A stretch of 24,943 bases of DNA from Hydrogenovibrio sp. UBA650 (GCA_002299245.1 DBOI01000128.1:1-24943); one strand, 5' to 3'; positions 6,489-15,734 are shown, counted from the stretch's first letter. Translations and numbers: made by a program. The notes: generated by a model from the letters alone, not told the origin.

Positions 6489-7226
6489 TTATTTATTAGC
6501 CTTGAGTAAATCCTCTGTCTGCTCAAGGCGTTCAATGGTGCCAATATCTGACCATAAACCCATCTCTAATTCTCCACTGACCTGTCCAGCTTGGATTGCC
6601 TTTACTAACACTGGTGCGAGCCGAATAAAGTCGACTTTCATTCCCGCAAACATTTCGGGCCGCAATACGCTCAAACCAGAAAAAGTATATTCACCCTGCT
6701 CTTGAATCAAACCCTTCGCATCAATCCCAAAATCGCCTTTTGAGTTGTGTTCAGGACTTGGCACCATAACCAGATGAGCAAGATTCTGCTGATGATTTTC
6801 CCGCTGCATCGTTTCAGCAACCTTAAGCAGCTTTGCAAAATCGTATTCAGTAAATACATCGCCATTTATGACTAAAAACGGCTCATCGCCAAGCATCGGT
6901 AATGCATTGATAATACCCCCTGCTGTTTCTAAACCGCCCTCAGGTTCTGGCGAATAAAATATTTTGATTCCCCAGCGAGAACCATCGCCCAACTGGGTTT
7001 CAATTTTGTCCCCCAACCAGGCATGGTTGATCACCACCTCGGCAACACCTAGCTTGGCAAGCTTTTCCAGATGATATTCAATCAGAGGCTTGCCCAGTAA
7101 AGGGACAAGAGGCTTAGGAGTGGTATCGGTGATTGGACGCAATCGATTGCCGCGCCCGGCGGCAAGAATCATCGCTTTAATCGGCTGGGCGGTTTTTAGC
7201 AGGCCCTTGTCATTACTTGCACTCAA
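6489..7226 (-). CDS. murU: N-acetylmuramate alpha-1-phosphate uridylyltransferase MurU
   Basis: A 245-residue nucleotidyltransferase. MurU converts MurNAc-1-phosphate and UTP to UDP-MurNAc, the second step of the cell-wall recycling bypass that makes bacteria such as Pseudomonas less sensitive to fosfomycin. The nucleotide-binding signature MILAAGRGNRLRPITDTTPK lies near residues 19-38, followed by KPLVPLLGKPLIEYH and the metal-binding FLVINGDVF. On sequence alone it could be another sugar-1-phosphate nucleotidyltransferase; the amgK gene 8 bases upstream, and lptD beyond it, match the Pseudomonas putida arrangement and decide the call. The start is TTG (7226..7224) with AGG seven to ten bases upstream; the next ATG would already cut into the nucleotide-binding motif. 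Confidence 0.88.
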   Translation of the reverse strand: MSASNDKGLLKTAQPIKAMILAAGRGNRLRPITDTTPKPLVPLLGKPLIEYHLEKLAKLGVAEVVINHAWLGDKIETQLGDGSRWGIKIFYSPEPEGGLETAGGIINALPMLGDEPFLVINGDVFTEYDFAKLLKVAETMQRENHQQNLAHLVMVPSPEHNSKGDFGIDAKGLIQEQGEYTFSGLSVLRPEMFAGMKVDFIRLAPVLVKAIQAGQVSGELEMGLWSDIGTIERLEQTEDLLKANK

Positions 7227-7234
7227 AACAGAAC

Positions 7235-8290
7235 CTAAAAAACTCTTGGGAGAACTTTGCTGTCTAAAAACCTGACCATAAAACCGGTTTCAGGATATTT
7301 GGCGGCCACGCTGTGAATGTAACGCAGTGTTTGCGGGATATCAGCAATATAGCCATCTTTACCATCGCGGTGTAACAACCGGGCAAAAATTCCCGATGCC
7401 TTGAGGTGACGCTGAATGCCCATTAAATCCATGGCCTTCAAAAACCCTGCCCATTCATCTTTACTCAGAATGCCAGCCTGACAGAGTTGCAAGAAATAGT
7501 TGCGCTGCCACTCTTCTACCTGTTCATCCGGCCAGGCGATATAACAGTCGCGTAGCAGTGAAATCGCATCGTAACTCAGCGGACCATATACTGCGTCCTG
7601 AAAATCCAGAATACCTGGATTAGCCTGCTGACCGTTCTCCACGACCATCAGGTTACGGCTATGATAATCTCTGTGCACATAAACCTGCGGTTGTTGCAGT
7701 GCCGATTTAATCAACACGTCTTGAAGCTGATTCCAATCGGTTTTTTCGGCCGTTGAGAGCTGAATATCGAGATGGGTATTTAGTAACCAGTCGCTAAACA
7801 GTGACATCTCTGTTTGTAATAAAACCGAATCGTATTGTGGCAAGCGAGTGGCCTGTTGTTTTGCTGAAGACTGGAGTTTAACCAGTGACTTTAGAGCATC
7901 CGCGTAGAGTTGGTCGGCGGTAGATTCATCAGATTTTTCAAGCACCGATAGATAGGTTGTTGACCCCAAATCGGTCAGCAATAGAAACCCTTTGGTTAAG
8001 TCTTGGGCTAGAACTTCGGGGACATTTAGCCCCATCGCCAGCATCTCAGCAGAAACCTTAATGAAAGGCCTGCAATCTTCGTGTTCGACAGGCGCATCCA
8101 TAATAATATAACTGCAGCTGCTTTCTGCATCGCTGGCCTGAATGCGGAAATAACGTCTAAAACTAGCATCACTCGAAGCCGGTACCGGTTCAGTAATATT
8201 TTTATTGTTTAGTATTTCAAGGTGTTGCAACCAATCCAACATCAGTTGAAATCTTTCATTCATGAATTGATACTCGGTTAAAATAGGCAT
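7235..8290 (-). CDS. amgK: Anomeric MurNAc/GlcNAc kinase AmgK
   Basis: 351 residues, aminoglycoside-phosphotransferase fold. AmgK phosphorylates C1 of N-acetylmuramic acid and N-acetylglucosamine, feeding MurU encoded directly downstream. The kinase catalytic loop VYVHRDYHSRNLMV and the metal-binding ILDFQDAVYGPLSYD are intact, and the phosphate-binding region includes SSDASFRRYFRI near the N-terminus. The start is uncertain: the ATG at 8290 (MPILTEYQF) and the one at 8263 (MNERFQLMLDWL) both have weak ribosome-binding sites, and the second resembles the usual family start. It is transcribed away from lptD from a 110-base shared region, as in pseudomonads. High confidence because three neighbours agree. 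Confidence 0.9.
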   Translation of the reverse strand: MPILTEYQFMNERFQLMLDWLQHLEILNNKNITEPVPASSDASFRRYFRIQASDAESSCSYIIMDAPVEHEDCRPFIKVSAEMLAMGLNVPEVLAQDLTKGFLLLTDLGSTTYLSVLEKSDESTADQLYADALKSLVKLQSSAKQQATRLPQYDSVLLQTEMSLFSDWLLNTHLDIQLSTAEKTDWNQLQDVLIKSALQQPQVYVHRDYHSRNLMVVENGQQANPGILDFQDAVYGPLSYDAISLLRDCYIAWPDEQVEEWQRNYFLQLCQAGILSKDEWAGFLKAMDLMGIQRHLKASGIFARLLHRDGKDGYIADIPQTLRYIHSVAAKYPETGFMVRFLDSKVLPRVF

Positions 8291-8400
8291 TTCTGAAATA
8301 GTAACCAGAAAAAATAAACTTGGCGACTGCTCAAACTGCCTCTAAAAGGGGCTTAATAGTTCCCAAGATGTTAGTCGATTAATTAAATAAGTCAATTATT

Positions 8401-10686
8401 GTGGCCATCTTCTCACCCAGATTTCATCACAAAAACATTTCTGCAGTTTTAACAGGCCTGTTGTTTTTTACAACAACAACCAGTTCTGTTGCAGATGAAA
8501 ACTGTGCGCCGGATTTAATTGCCAAACAACAATCGATTCCGCCTAACTTAAAAAGCGATCGTAAAAAACATGTTCAGGCCAACAGTTTAAGCCAACCCGG
8601 TCCGGGCGAATATCTGTTAGAGGGCAATGTTAACTTCTCGCAAGCCGGCTTAGTGATAATTGGAAACCGAGCTCAATTTGATCAGCAAACCAATCAGGCA
8701 AGTTTTTCTGGCGGGGTCGAGTTTCATCAAGAGCAGTTCACCCTGACAACAGAAGAAGCCACTATTGATAATAGTCAACAAAGAGCTGAACTGAAACAGG
8801 CACGCTACCAACTTCAACCAAGCAGAACTCACGGTAAAGCAGAGCAGATTGCAATTGAGCAACAGCAACAAAAAGCGAAATTAAAAAATGCGAACCTGAG
8901 TAGCTGCCGTTTAAATATCGATGGATCACTGGATTGGGAACTTAAGTTCAAAGATTTAGAAGTTAATAATCAGAACCGCAAAGTCATTGGTAAAGATACT
9001 TGGTTTTACTTTAAAGGCATGCCTCTGCTCTACACCCCCTATTTTGAATACCCTCTGGATGATCGGGCAACAGGCCTGCTATTTCCTGAATTCGGTAGCT
9101 ATAAATCGATTTCTCAAGATCGTCGTCTTAACTATTACAAACAGCCTTACTACTTCAATATTGCCGCCAATATCGACGATACCTTAAGCTTGATTCCAAT
9201 TGAGCGCCGAGGCCTGGCCATTGAAAATGAATTTCGGTACCTGGCAAAGTCCAAAAATGTTTCACATGGAGCCGAGCTGACCCTGAGTGCAATCGATGAC
9301 CAGTTGGTTGCGGATAAAGGCCTGGCAATTCTAGAAAACGGTCAAATTGGTTATAAGGATGCAGACTCGCAACGCTGGCGTATCAAATTAAAAGCTCATC
9401 AAAACTGGGGTGGCGGAATAACCAGCTTTATTGACTGGCAAGCCACTTCCGATGAGATGTTCTATCAGGACATTCCAGTTGATAGACAATTAAAAAACAG
9501 CAACGCTTTAGCTCGCAATGCCGGCATAGATTATCAAGCTGGAAACCTGCACGCTTACGCGCGTATTCAAAGCCATTTACAACTGCTGAATCAGGATGAC
9601 AGCTATGAAACCAAACCGGAAATCGGCTTGCGCTACAGCCAAACGGTGTTTGGTTTAGAGAACCTTAACTTTGACCTGTTTGCCAACTGGTCGGACTTTT
9701 CAGTTTCTTCAGCCAACCACAATCTAGCTGAAGGTTCTCGTCTTCACCTGCAACCACAGCTTAGTCACAGCCTGCGCAACAGTTATGCCTTTCTGGACAC
9801 CACTTTACGAGCAAACTTTACCCAGTATCAAATGGATGACAATGGTTTCAATCCATCAACAGAGACAACCATCAATCGATCAGTTCATCAATTTGCGGTT
9901 CGCTCTGGTTTGATTTTTGAGCGCGGTATCGAAATTGGCAATGCGAGTCTGACACAAACACTTGAACCAGAACTACAGTACCTTTACACCCCCTACGTTG
10001 ACCAAGCTGATATCAACTTGTTTGATAGCGATTATTTAAGTCCAAATTTCGACAACCTGTTTGCCATGAACCGTTTTACAGGCCTGGATAGAATTGCAGA
10101 CAGCAATCAATTAAGTATGGCTTTGAAAACTCGATTACTTAATAACCAAGCGAAACAACTTGCCAGTGCCGCACTCGGACAGATTGTCTATTTTGATGAT
10201 CGCCAGGTTCAACTCAATGGCAGTCAGATTGACTCCAATAACTATTCAGACTGGTTCACTCAGATTCAACTAGACTTGGATAACTGGCAACTGCTATCGA
10301 CAACCCAATTAGATCGAGATAATTTCAGCCTGGTTCAGGCCAGTAATCGTATAAAGTGGCAGAACAATAATACTACCGTAATGCTCAGTCACATTCTTTA
10401 TGATGATGAACTGATTGAAGACAATGACCTGCTGACATTCGGCGCTTACAGCCAATTAACCGACAAGTGGCAAATTGGTATTTTGAACAACTATGACTTG
10501 GTAAGAGACGACTATTCTGAAATCGAATTGGGCTTGAGGTATCAAAGCTGTTGTTGGGCAACAGAAATTGTTGCAGAACGAACACAACTTGAAAATGGCT
10601 TGTATAATGATGGCATTCAAATTCAGTTTGAACTCAAAGGCTTGAGTACCGCTAATTCCGGATTCAAACAAAAACTGATAAAATAA
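8401..10686 (+). CDS. lptD: LPS-assembly outer-membrane protein LptD
   Basis: 761 residues. LptD, plugged by the lipoprotein LptE, inserts lipopolysaccharide into the outer leaflet of the outer membrane. A signal peptide (residues 1 to about 31, hydrophobic core AVLTGLLFF) is followed by an LptA-like periplasmic jellyroll (about 55-195) and a large C-terminal beta-barrel rich in alternating aromatic strands. The four cysteines needed for the two long-range disulfides are all present: C35, C169 and the adjacent pair C717-C718 in YQSCCW. Start GTG 8401 is the only reasonable one, since an in-frame stop lies just upstream, but its ribosome-binding site is poor. It is followed by surA, whose product helps fold LptD, a classic pairing. 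Confidence 0.95.
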   Translation: MAIFSPRFHHKNISAVLTGLLFFTTTTSSVADENCAPDLIAKQQSIPPNLKSDRKKHVQANSLSQPGPGEYLLEGNVNFSQAGLVIIGNRAQFDQQTNQASFSGGVEFHQEQFTLTTEEATIDNSQQRAELKQARYQLQPSRTHGKAEQIAIEQQQQKAKLKNANLSSCRLNIDGSLDWELKFKDLEVNNQNRKVIGKDTWFYFKGMPLLYTPYFEYPLDDRATGLLFPEFGSYKSISQDRRLNYYKQPYYFNIAANIDDTLSLIPIERRGLAIENEFRYLAKSKNVSHGAELTLSAIDDQLVADKGLAILENGQIGYKDADSQRWRIKLKAHQNWGGGITSFIDWQATSDEMFYQDIPVDRQLKNSNALARNAGIDYQAGNLHAYARIQSHLQLLNQDDSYETKPEIGLRYSQTVFGLENLNFDLFANWSDFSVSSANHNLAEGSRLHLQPQLSHSLRNSYAFLDTTLRANFTQYQMDDNGFNPSTETTINRSVHQFAVRSGLIFERGIEIGNASLTQTLEPELQYLYTPYVDQADINLFDSDYLSPNFDNLFAMNRFTGLDRIADSNQLSMALKTRLLNNQAKQLASAALGQIVYFDDRQVQLNGSQIDSNNYSDWFTQIQLDLDNWQLLSTTQLDRDNFSLVQASNRIKWQNNNTTVMLSHILYDDELIEDNDLLTFGAYSQLTDKWQIGILNNYDLVRDDYSEIELGLRYQSCCWATEIVAERTQLENGLYNDGIQIQFELKGLSTANSGFKQKLIK

Positions 10687-10697
10687 ACTAGATTTTT

Positions 10698-10724
10698 AGG
10701 GCCGATTCGCAAATGAATCGCCCT
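10698..10724 (+). repeat. Inverted repeat between lptD and surA
   Basis: AGGGCCGATTC (10698-10708) pairs with GAATCGCCCT (10715-10724) around a GCAAAT loop, with one bulged C. No T-run follows, so it is not a typical terminator. It may attenuate or process the lptD-surA transcript. Confidence 0.5.
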
Positions 10725-10752
10725 CAACAGCGAGCTTGATTAAGGCAACCCC

Positions 10753-12048
10753 ATGAAACAATTTTTTTACACCGCGCTTATCTCTCTGGCAATGGCCGCT
10801 TCTTTAAGCTTGCCAAAACAGGTTTTCGCCAATGACCAGTTACTGGATAAAGTCATTGCAGTGGTCAACGACCAGATCATACTTAAAAGTGAACTGTCTT
10901 CCCGTATGTTTGAACAGGCTCAAGCCATGGCTGCACAAGGTATTGAGGTCAAGGATACCCAGGCGTTGCGTGAAAAAGTATTGAATGCCATTGTTATGGA
11001 AACCTTGCAATTAGAGCGAGCGAATCGTATTGGTTTAAAAGCCAGTGATGATGAGATCAACCAGCAGTTAGAAGCTTTAGCGGAAAAGAATGGCCTGTCG
11101 CTGTTTGAACTCCGCAATCAACTGAATTTACAGGCTCCAAACGGATTTCAAGTCGTACGTAACCAGATCAAAAACCAGATCCTGATTCAGAAACTTCGCG
11201 AACGTGAGGTTATTAGTCAGGCCTATGTCACAGAGAGTGAAATTCAAAACTATCTACAACGCCAATCGCTTGCCAACTCAAACATTCAGTTAAAACTGCA
11301 ACATATATTAATTGCGCTACCAGAATCAGCGACACCCGAGCAACGCCAGCAAGCTTTGGACAGAATCACAAAACTCAAAACTCGAATTAATGCTGGAGAA
11401 TCTTTTTCACAGTTAGCTGTTCGTCACTCTGACGGTGGTAATGCATTGCAAGGTGGTGATTTAGGTTGGATGGCTGAAGAAGAAGTACCCACCTTTTTTG
11501 CCGATGCATTGGAAGGTTTAGTAGCAGATCAAGTGAGTGACATCATCGAGAGTGCCAGCGGTTTTCATCTAGTCAAACTGGTAGAAAAAAAGGATTTGGG
11601 ATCAAGTGAAGTCAAAACCGAATACCACCTATATCGTTTTGTGGTGCTAAGTGATAACGCTGATCCGAATAATGTACCGAAAGAGATCGTTCAAATCACC
11701 CAAAATATGGACAGCATCCAAGACTTTCAGGCTTTGTTCAATCGCTATTCAGATATTCCAGAAACCGTCAACGCCAACAGTGATTTAGGCTGGAGAACCA
11801 TTGATGCTATTCCAGAGGTAATTCGAGATGATTTAGCTAAGATGCCAATCAAAACCGCCATGCCTCCACTATTAACCAACAATGGTTGGATGATTCTTTA
11901 TCTGGATGATGTGCGTGAAGTCAATCAGGCAAATGAAACTGAACGCCAAAAAGCGGTTCAAACGATTCGTATGCGAAAAGCCAACGAAATGTTTGACTTA
12001 TGGTTACTACGCCTAAAGGATGAGGCCTTTATTCAGTACAAGGATTAA
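10753..12048 (+). CDS. surA: Periplasmic chaperone / peptidyl-prolyl isomerase SurA
   Basis: 431 residues, the usual SurA length. It escorts unfolded outer-membrane proteins, including LptD, across the periplasm. The signal peptide ends near residue 26 (KQVFA-NDQ). The N-terminal chaperone domain (LLDKVIAVVNDQIILKSEL) is followed by two parvulin domains. The first (about 175-275) is well kept, with H184 in QHILIALP, GGDLGWM and H272 in GFHLVKL. The second (about 287-390) is divergent: YHLYRFVVLS replaces the usual HARHIL and NNGWMILY the usual GWH, so both catalytic-type histidines are missing although SDLGW remains. Start ATG 10753 has AAGG upstream. Cotranscription with lptD and the genes after it is likely (gaps of 66 and 34 bases). 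Confidence 0.95.
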   Translation: MKQFFYTALISLAMAASLSLPKQVFANDQLLDKVIAVVNDQIILKSELSSRMFEQAQAMAAQGIEVKDTQALREKVLNAIVMETLQLERANRIGLKASDDEINQQLEALAEKNGLSLFELRNQLNLQAPNGFQVVRNQIKNQILIQKLREREVISQAYVTESEIQNYLQRQSLANSNIQLKLQHILIALPESATPEQRQQALDRITKLKTRINAGESFSQLAVRHSDGGNALQGGDLGWMAEEEVPTFFADALEGLVADQVSDIIESASGFHLVKLVEKKDLGSSEVKTEYHLYRFVVLSDNADPNNVPKEIVQITQNMDSIQDFQALFNRYSDIPETVNANSDLGWRTIDAIPEVIRDDLAKMPIKTAMPPLLTNNGWMILYLDDVREVNQANETERQKAVQTIRMRKANEMFDLWLLRLKDEAFIQYKD

Positions 12049-12082
12049 TTCCAAGCCCCTTGTTCGCAAAAACTGCTGAACG

Positions 12083-12421
12083 ATGATTGCAGGCCTGCTA
12101 TTTAGTCTGATTGGCTACTTTCTGCTGGTAGCTTATGCAAGTTACCAAGCCAAGCAGCAACAAGCATTAATCTGGCAGGATATCAGTACCCCATTTATTG
12201 TAGTTATTTGCTGGGTTGTTTTAACTGGAATTGGCTACGGTCACCAAAGCATAAGCCATTTCATTGAAATCCCAATTGCACTGATGTTTTTAGGCGCGCT
12301 GTATAATCTTAAGATTCTCTGGTTAGCTAAACGATTTGCGAACAGGCCTTGGTTATTGTCTCTATTGGGAGTGTTTACCGTTGTACTCCTGCGAACTTTT
12401 ATGCCCTATCTACCTGAGTAG
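12083..12421 (+). CDS. Small multi-pass membrane protein, unknown function
   Basis: 112 residues, not recognised. Four hydrophobic segments can be seen at about residues 1-19, 36-54, 60-82 and 89-106, with short charged links (YQAKQQQALIWQD and LAKRFANRPW), so most of the protein is membrane. It lies between surA and pdxA, 34 bases after surA and 23 bases before pdxA, in the same direction, and is therefore probably cotranscribed. In many gammaproteobacteria surA is directly followed by pdxA, so this is an insertion into a conserved run. No enzyme motif or lipobox is visible. The frame is supported by its position and membrane-type composition, not by homology. Confidence 0.7.
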   Translation: MIAGLLFSLIGYFLLVAYASYQAKQQQALIWQDISTPFIVVICWVVLTGIGYGHQSISHFIEIPIALMFLGALYNLKILWLAKRFANRPWLLSLLGVFTVVLLRTFMPYLPE

Positions 12422-12444
12422 AATAGATAAAAATATACAACCTT

Positions 12445-13458
12445 ATGAAATCAAATCAAAAAACCCTACGACTTGTTATTACTTCAGGCGAACCTGCTGG
12501 CATTGGTCCAGATCTAGTGGTTAAACTGGCACAAAAAGCATGGCCTGTAGAATTGGTCGTGATTGGCGATAAAAACCTGCTTCAAGCTCGAGCAGACAAG
12601 CTTAAGTTACCACTAACAATTTCTGAATATAATCCTCAACAAGCTGCCCAGCCAAGTCAAGCGGGAAGCATGCTGGTGGAACATATCGCAACTCAAACCA
12701 AGGTTGAAGATGGGGTCCTAAATCCAGAAAATGCCGAGTATGTCATTGCCATGCTCAAGCACGCCATTCGAGGCTGTTTACAGAATGAATTTGCTGGCAT
12801 GGTCACTGGGCCAGTCCATAAAGGTGTCATCAACCAAGCTGGCCTGCCATTTACCGGCCACACCGAACTTCTGGCTGAAGACAGTAACACTGACAGAGTG
12901 GTTATGATGCTGGCCACACCTGGTTTAAGAGTCGCTCTGGCGACCACACACCTGCCTCTGAAAGAGGTAGCTTCGGCGATTACCCGACCGCTACTGAATC
13001 AGATATTGAGTATTACCGACAGATCACTACGAGAGCAGTTTGGCATAGATAATCCTCATATTCTGGTAGCAGGCCTCAACCCTCACGCGGGAGAAGACGG
13101 TCATATGGGGCGTGAAGAAATTGATGTAATTGAACCTGTGATGCAGTCTCTGCAAGAGAAGATGAATTTAAGCGGACCTCTACCAGCAGACACTCTTTTT
13201 ACCCCTAAATACCTAGAAAAAGCAGATGCCGTATTAGCTATGTACCACGACCAAGGCCTGCCAGTTTTAAAACATATGGGGTTTGGAAATGCGGTTAATA
13301 TTACATTGGGACTGCCATTTATTCGAACCTCGGTTGATCACGGCACCGCCCTCGATTTAGCAGGTACAGGTCAAGCTGATACCGGTAGCTTTGAATATGC
13401 GATTTCAGTTGCTATAGAGATGGCTCAGAGCCAAGTAAACAACCAGGGAGCAGACTAG
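12445..13458 (+). CDS. pdxA: 4-hydroxythreonine-4-phosphate dehydrogenase PdxA
   Basis: 337 residues, standard length. PdxA oxidises 4-phosphohydroxy-L-threonine with NAD(P) in the DXP-dependent pathway to pyridoxal phosphate; it is a cytoplasmic, metal-dependent dimer. Diagnostic motifs run in order: ITSGEPAGIGPDLVVKLA at the N-terminus, FTGHTELLAE with the first metal-binding histidine, GLNPHAGEDGHMGREE with the second, and MYHDQGLPVLKH with the third. The stop overlaps the GTG start of rsmA by one base (TAGTG), so translation of the two is probably coupled. Start ATG 12445 is followed directly by the family-typical N-terminus; the upstream sequence is AT-rich with no clear ribosome-binding site. 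Confidence 0.96.
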   Translation: MKSNQKTLRLVITSGEPAGIGPDLVVKLAQKAWPVELVVIGDKNLLQARADKLKLPLTISEYNPQQAAQPSQAGSMLVEHIATQTKVEDGVLNPENAEYVIAMLKHAIRGCLQNEFAGMVTGPVHKGVINQAGLPFTGHTELLAEDSNTDRVVMMLATPGLRVALATTHLPLKEVASAITRPLLNQILSITDRSLREQFGIDNPHILVAGLNPHAGEDGHMGREEIDVIEPVMQSLQEKMNLSGPLPADTLFTPKYLEKADAVLAMYHDQGLPVLKHMGFGNAVNITLGLPFIRTSVDHGTALDLAGTGQADTGSFEYAISVAIEMAQSQVNNQGAD

Positions 13459-14282
13459 TGACAAAGCACTCCGGTGGGCACAAACACAAAAAACAGTTTG
13501 GCCAGAACTTCCTTAACAATGGTCGTATTATTGATCAGATCGTGGCGTCGATTCAGCCAAAAACCAACAATCACATGGTTGAAATTGGTCCAGGTGAAGC
13601 CGCCCTGACTGAACCGCTACTCGATGTCGTCAAACGCCTGGATATCATTGAAATTGATAATGACTTGATAGCACCACTTAAAATCCGCTTTGCCAGTAAA
13701 GCCGCTTTCAACCTGCATCATACCGATGCCTTGACATTTGATTACGCCAGCTTGTTAGAGTTTGAGCCCGACCAGCCACTTAGAGTAGTCGGTAACCTGC
13801 CATACAATATTTCCAGCCCACTGCTGTTTCACCTGCTGGAATACAGTTCACAGATTCAAGATATGCACTTTATGCTACAAAAAGAGGTGGTTGACCGTCT
13901 AACAGCTCAACCTGGTAGCCGTGCTTTTGGAAGACTCAGTGTGATGATCCAGTATGCTTGTCAGGCCGAGTACCTGTTTACTGTGGGGCCTGAAAACTTT
14001 ACTCCACCGCCAAAAGTCGATTCGGCGATTGTTCGTCTTGTGCCTTTCCAACAAAAACCATTTATTGCCGCTGATGAAGCCATTTTTGCTGATTTAGTAA
14101 AGCAGAGTTTTGCCCAAAAAAGAAAAACTCTGCGCAACAACCTTAAGGGTTGGTTAGATGCTGAACAGATTGAAAACTGCGGTGTTAATCCCGGAGCAAG
14201 AGCGGAAACAATTCCGGTAGAAAAGTTTGTTGAATTAGCCAACCTCTACCAGCAAATTAAATTACAATCTCAAGCGGATTAA
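13458..14282 (+). CDS. rsmA: 16S rRNA (adenine1518/1519-N6) dimethyltransferase RsmA (KsgA)
   Basis: 274 residues. RsmA uses S-adenosylmethionine to dimethylate two adjacent adenines near the 3' end of 16S rRNA during late 30S assembly; loss gives kasugamycin resistance. Visible motifs: HKKQFGQNFLNN at the N-terminus, the SAM-binding MVEIGPGEAALTEPLL (about residues 40-55) and the catalytic NLPYNISSPLLFHL (about 114-127), followed by the C-terminal rRNA-binding domain with QKRKTLRNNLKG. The GTG start overlaps the pdxA stop by one base. In E. coli and many relatives rsmA is followed by apaG then apaH; here apaH follows after 18 bases and apaG is absent. Confidence 0.96.
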   Translation: MTKHSGGHKHKKQFGQNFLNNGRIIDQIVASIQPKTNNHMVEIGPGEAALTEPLLDVVKRLDIIEIDNDLIAPLKIRFASKAAFNLHHTDALTFDYASLLEFEPDQPLRVVGNLPYNISSPLLFHLLEYSSQIQDMHFMLQKEVVDRLTAQPGSRAFGRLSVMIQYACQAEYLFTVGPENFTPPPKVDSAIVRLVPFQQKPFIAADEAIFADLVKQSFAQKRKTLRNNLKGWLDAEQIENCGVNPGARAETIPVEKFVELANLYQQIKLQSQAD

Positions 14283-14300
14283 CTAAGTGAATCAAACAAG

Positions 14301-15155
14301 ATGACCACATATGTAATTGGTGACCTGCAAGGTTGTTATGATCAACTCGTCGCCTTATTAGACGACATTAACTATCGGCCTGAAGAAGATCACCTCTGGT
14401 TTGTTGGTGACATTGTAAACCGCGGACCAAAGTCACTGGAGTGTCTGCGCTTTGTTAAACAGGCCTGTGAAAATGGTCAGGCTGATATCGTACTGGGTAA
14501 TCACGATTTTCACTTGCTTGCTGCCTACTGCGGCGTTGAAAAATATATATCCAAATCAGACACTCTATCACCTATTCTAGAAGCAGAAGATGCCGATCAA
14601 TTGGTTAACTGGCTACGCAAACAACCTTTACTGGTTTCTCACCCGGTTTTTGAAGCGGTCATGGTACACGCAGGTATACCTCCACAGTGGACAATAGAAC
14701 AAGCTAAAGGCTATGCCAAGGAACTGGAAGCCCAGCTCAAAGGACCGGATTGGCAGAGCTATATTGTTAACCACCTATTTGGCTCAGAACCTGACTCTTG
14801 GGATGAGGCTTTAACAGGCTATGAGCGCCTGCGCTATATTGTTAACGCTTTTTGCCGAATGCGATATTGCAATGCTGAAGGCAAGCTCGAATTCAAGACC
14901 AAATCCGCTCCCAAAGACATTGGTGGTGAATACCAACCTTGGTTTGTATTCCCAAATCGCCGCAACAAAGACCATGAAATCTTTTTTGGTCACTGGTCTA
15001 CGCTTGGTGCAATAGATGCTTATCAGGTTCATGCAACCGACACGGGTTGCTTGTGGGGTGGACAAATGACCGCCTATGCACTAGAAAACAAACAGCGTTT
15101 TAGCTTAGACTGTGAACAAGTCTGTAAACCTAAACAGAAAAAAAAGAAATCGTAG
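14301..15155 (+). CDS. apaH: Symmetrical bis(5'-nucleosyl)-tetraphosphatase ApaH
   Basis: 284 residues. ApaH splits Ap4A and related dinucleotides into two ADP and in E. coli also removes Np4 caps from RNA. It is a cytoplasmic metallophosphoesterase with a two-metal centre. Signature motifs: VIGDLQGCYDQL (residues 5-16; Gln in place of the His of E. coli GDVHG, a replacement seen in other ApaH proteins), FVGDIVNRGPKSLE, VLGNHDFHLLA, MVHAGIPPQWT and FFGHWSTLG, with the C-terminal DTGCLWGGQMTAY. The tail is lysine-rich (KPKQKKKKS). It is 18 bases after rsmA and 9 bases before the next membrane-protein gene, so it sits inside a transcription unit. Confidence 0.95.
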   Translation: MTTYVIGDLQGCYDQLVALLDDINYRPEEDHLWFVGDIVNRGPKSLECLRFVKQACENGQADIVLGNHDFHLLAAYCGVEKYISKSDTLSPILEAEDADQLVNWLRKQPLLVSHPVFEAVMVHAGIPPQWTIEQAKGYAKELEAQLKGPDWQSYIVNHLFGSEPDSWDEALTGYERLRYIVNAFCRMRYCNAEGKLEFKTKSAPKDIGGEYQPWFVFPNRRNKDHEIFFGHWSTLGAIDAYQVHATDTGCLWGGQMTAYALENKQRFSLDCEQVCKPKQKKKKS

Positions 15156-15164
15156 ATTTTAAAG

Positions 15165-15734
15165 ATGGAAACCAATCAACCCTCAGACTTTCTTGATCAA
15201 GACGATCAAGGGCCTGTTATTCCTGACCCGGAAGAGATGCTGACGCGTTTGAAACAAGTAGATGTTCAAAGCTTTAATATAGAGAAGATCGCCAATGAAC
15301 TCAAAGGCGACAAAGTCTGGATCTCTATTCTAACCATACCGGTAAGCGCCATTATTCTGGTCTCTTTTACCTTACTAGGCAGCTTTCTGTTTGATCGCCC
15401 TATTGTCAGCTTTATTGTGACCGCGCTGCTACTATTCTGGATCAGTAAAATGTTTGAGCAACATGAACGCAATTACAAAATAGCCGCTCGTCAAGAAGTG
15501 ATTAATCGCGTCAGAGCAACTGAAGGTGAATTTGGTTTAATCCCACACTTTAAGCACTTTCTACCAACCAAATACCGTCACCTATGGCAATCCTTGAAAA
15601 AAGGTAACTATATGTACGTTGAGCAGTATGTTCAAGCTATCCTCTTGCTACAGAACAAACTTGACCCGCAGCAGTTTATCCGCATCTGGTATCTAACCTA
15701 TCCAGAAATTGCTCCAGAAGATTTTGAACCTTAA
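15165..15734 (+). CDS. Two-helix membrane protein, unknown function
   Basis: 189 residues, not recognised. An acidic N-terminal stretch (METNQPSDFLDQDDQG) leads into a soluble segment, then two closely spaced membrane helices at about residues 51-71 (WISILTIPVSAIILVSFTLLG) and 76-92, and a basic C-terminal cytoplasmic domain of about 95 residues with aromatic-rich IPHFKHFLPTKYRHLW and IRIWYLTYPEIAPEDFEP. The hairpin topology puts both ends on the same side. It begins 9 bases after apaH and is the last gene of this plus-strand run; bolA faces it 13 bases further on. A function linked to apaH or rsmA is not implied by the sequence itself. Confidence 0.72.
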   Translation: METNQPSDFLDQDDQGPVIPDPEEMLTRLKQVDVQSFNIEKIANELKGDKVWISILTIPVSAIILVSFTLLGSFLFDRPIVSFIVTALLLFWISKMFEQHERNYKIAARQEVINRVRATEGEFGLIPHFKHFLPTKYRHLWQSLKKGNYMYVEQYVQAILLLQNKLDPQQFIRIWYLTYPEIAPEDFEP

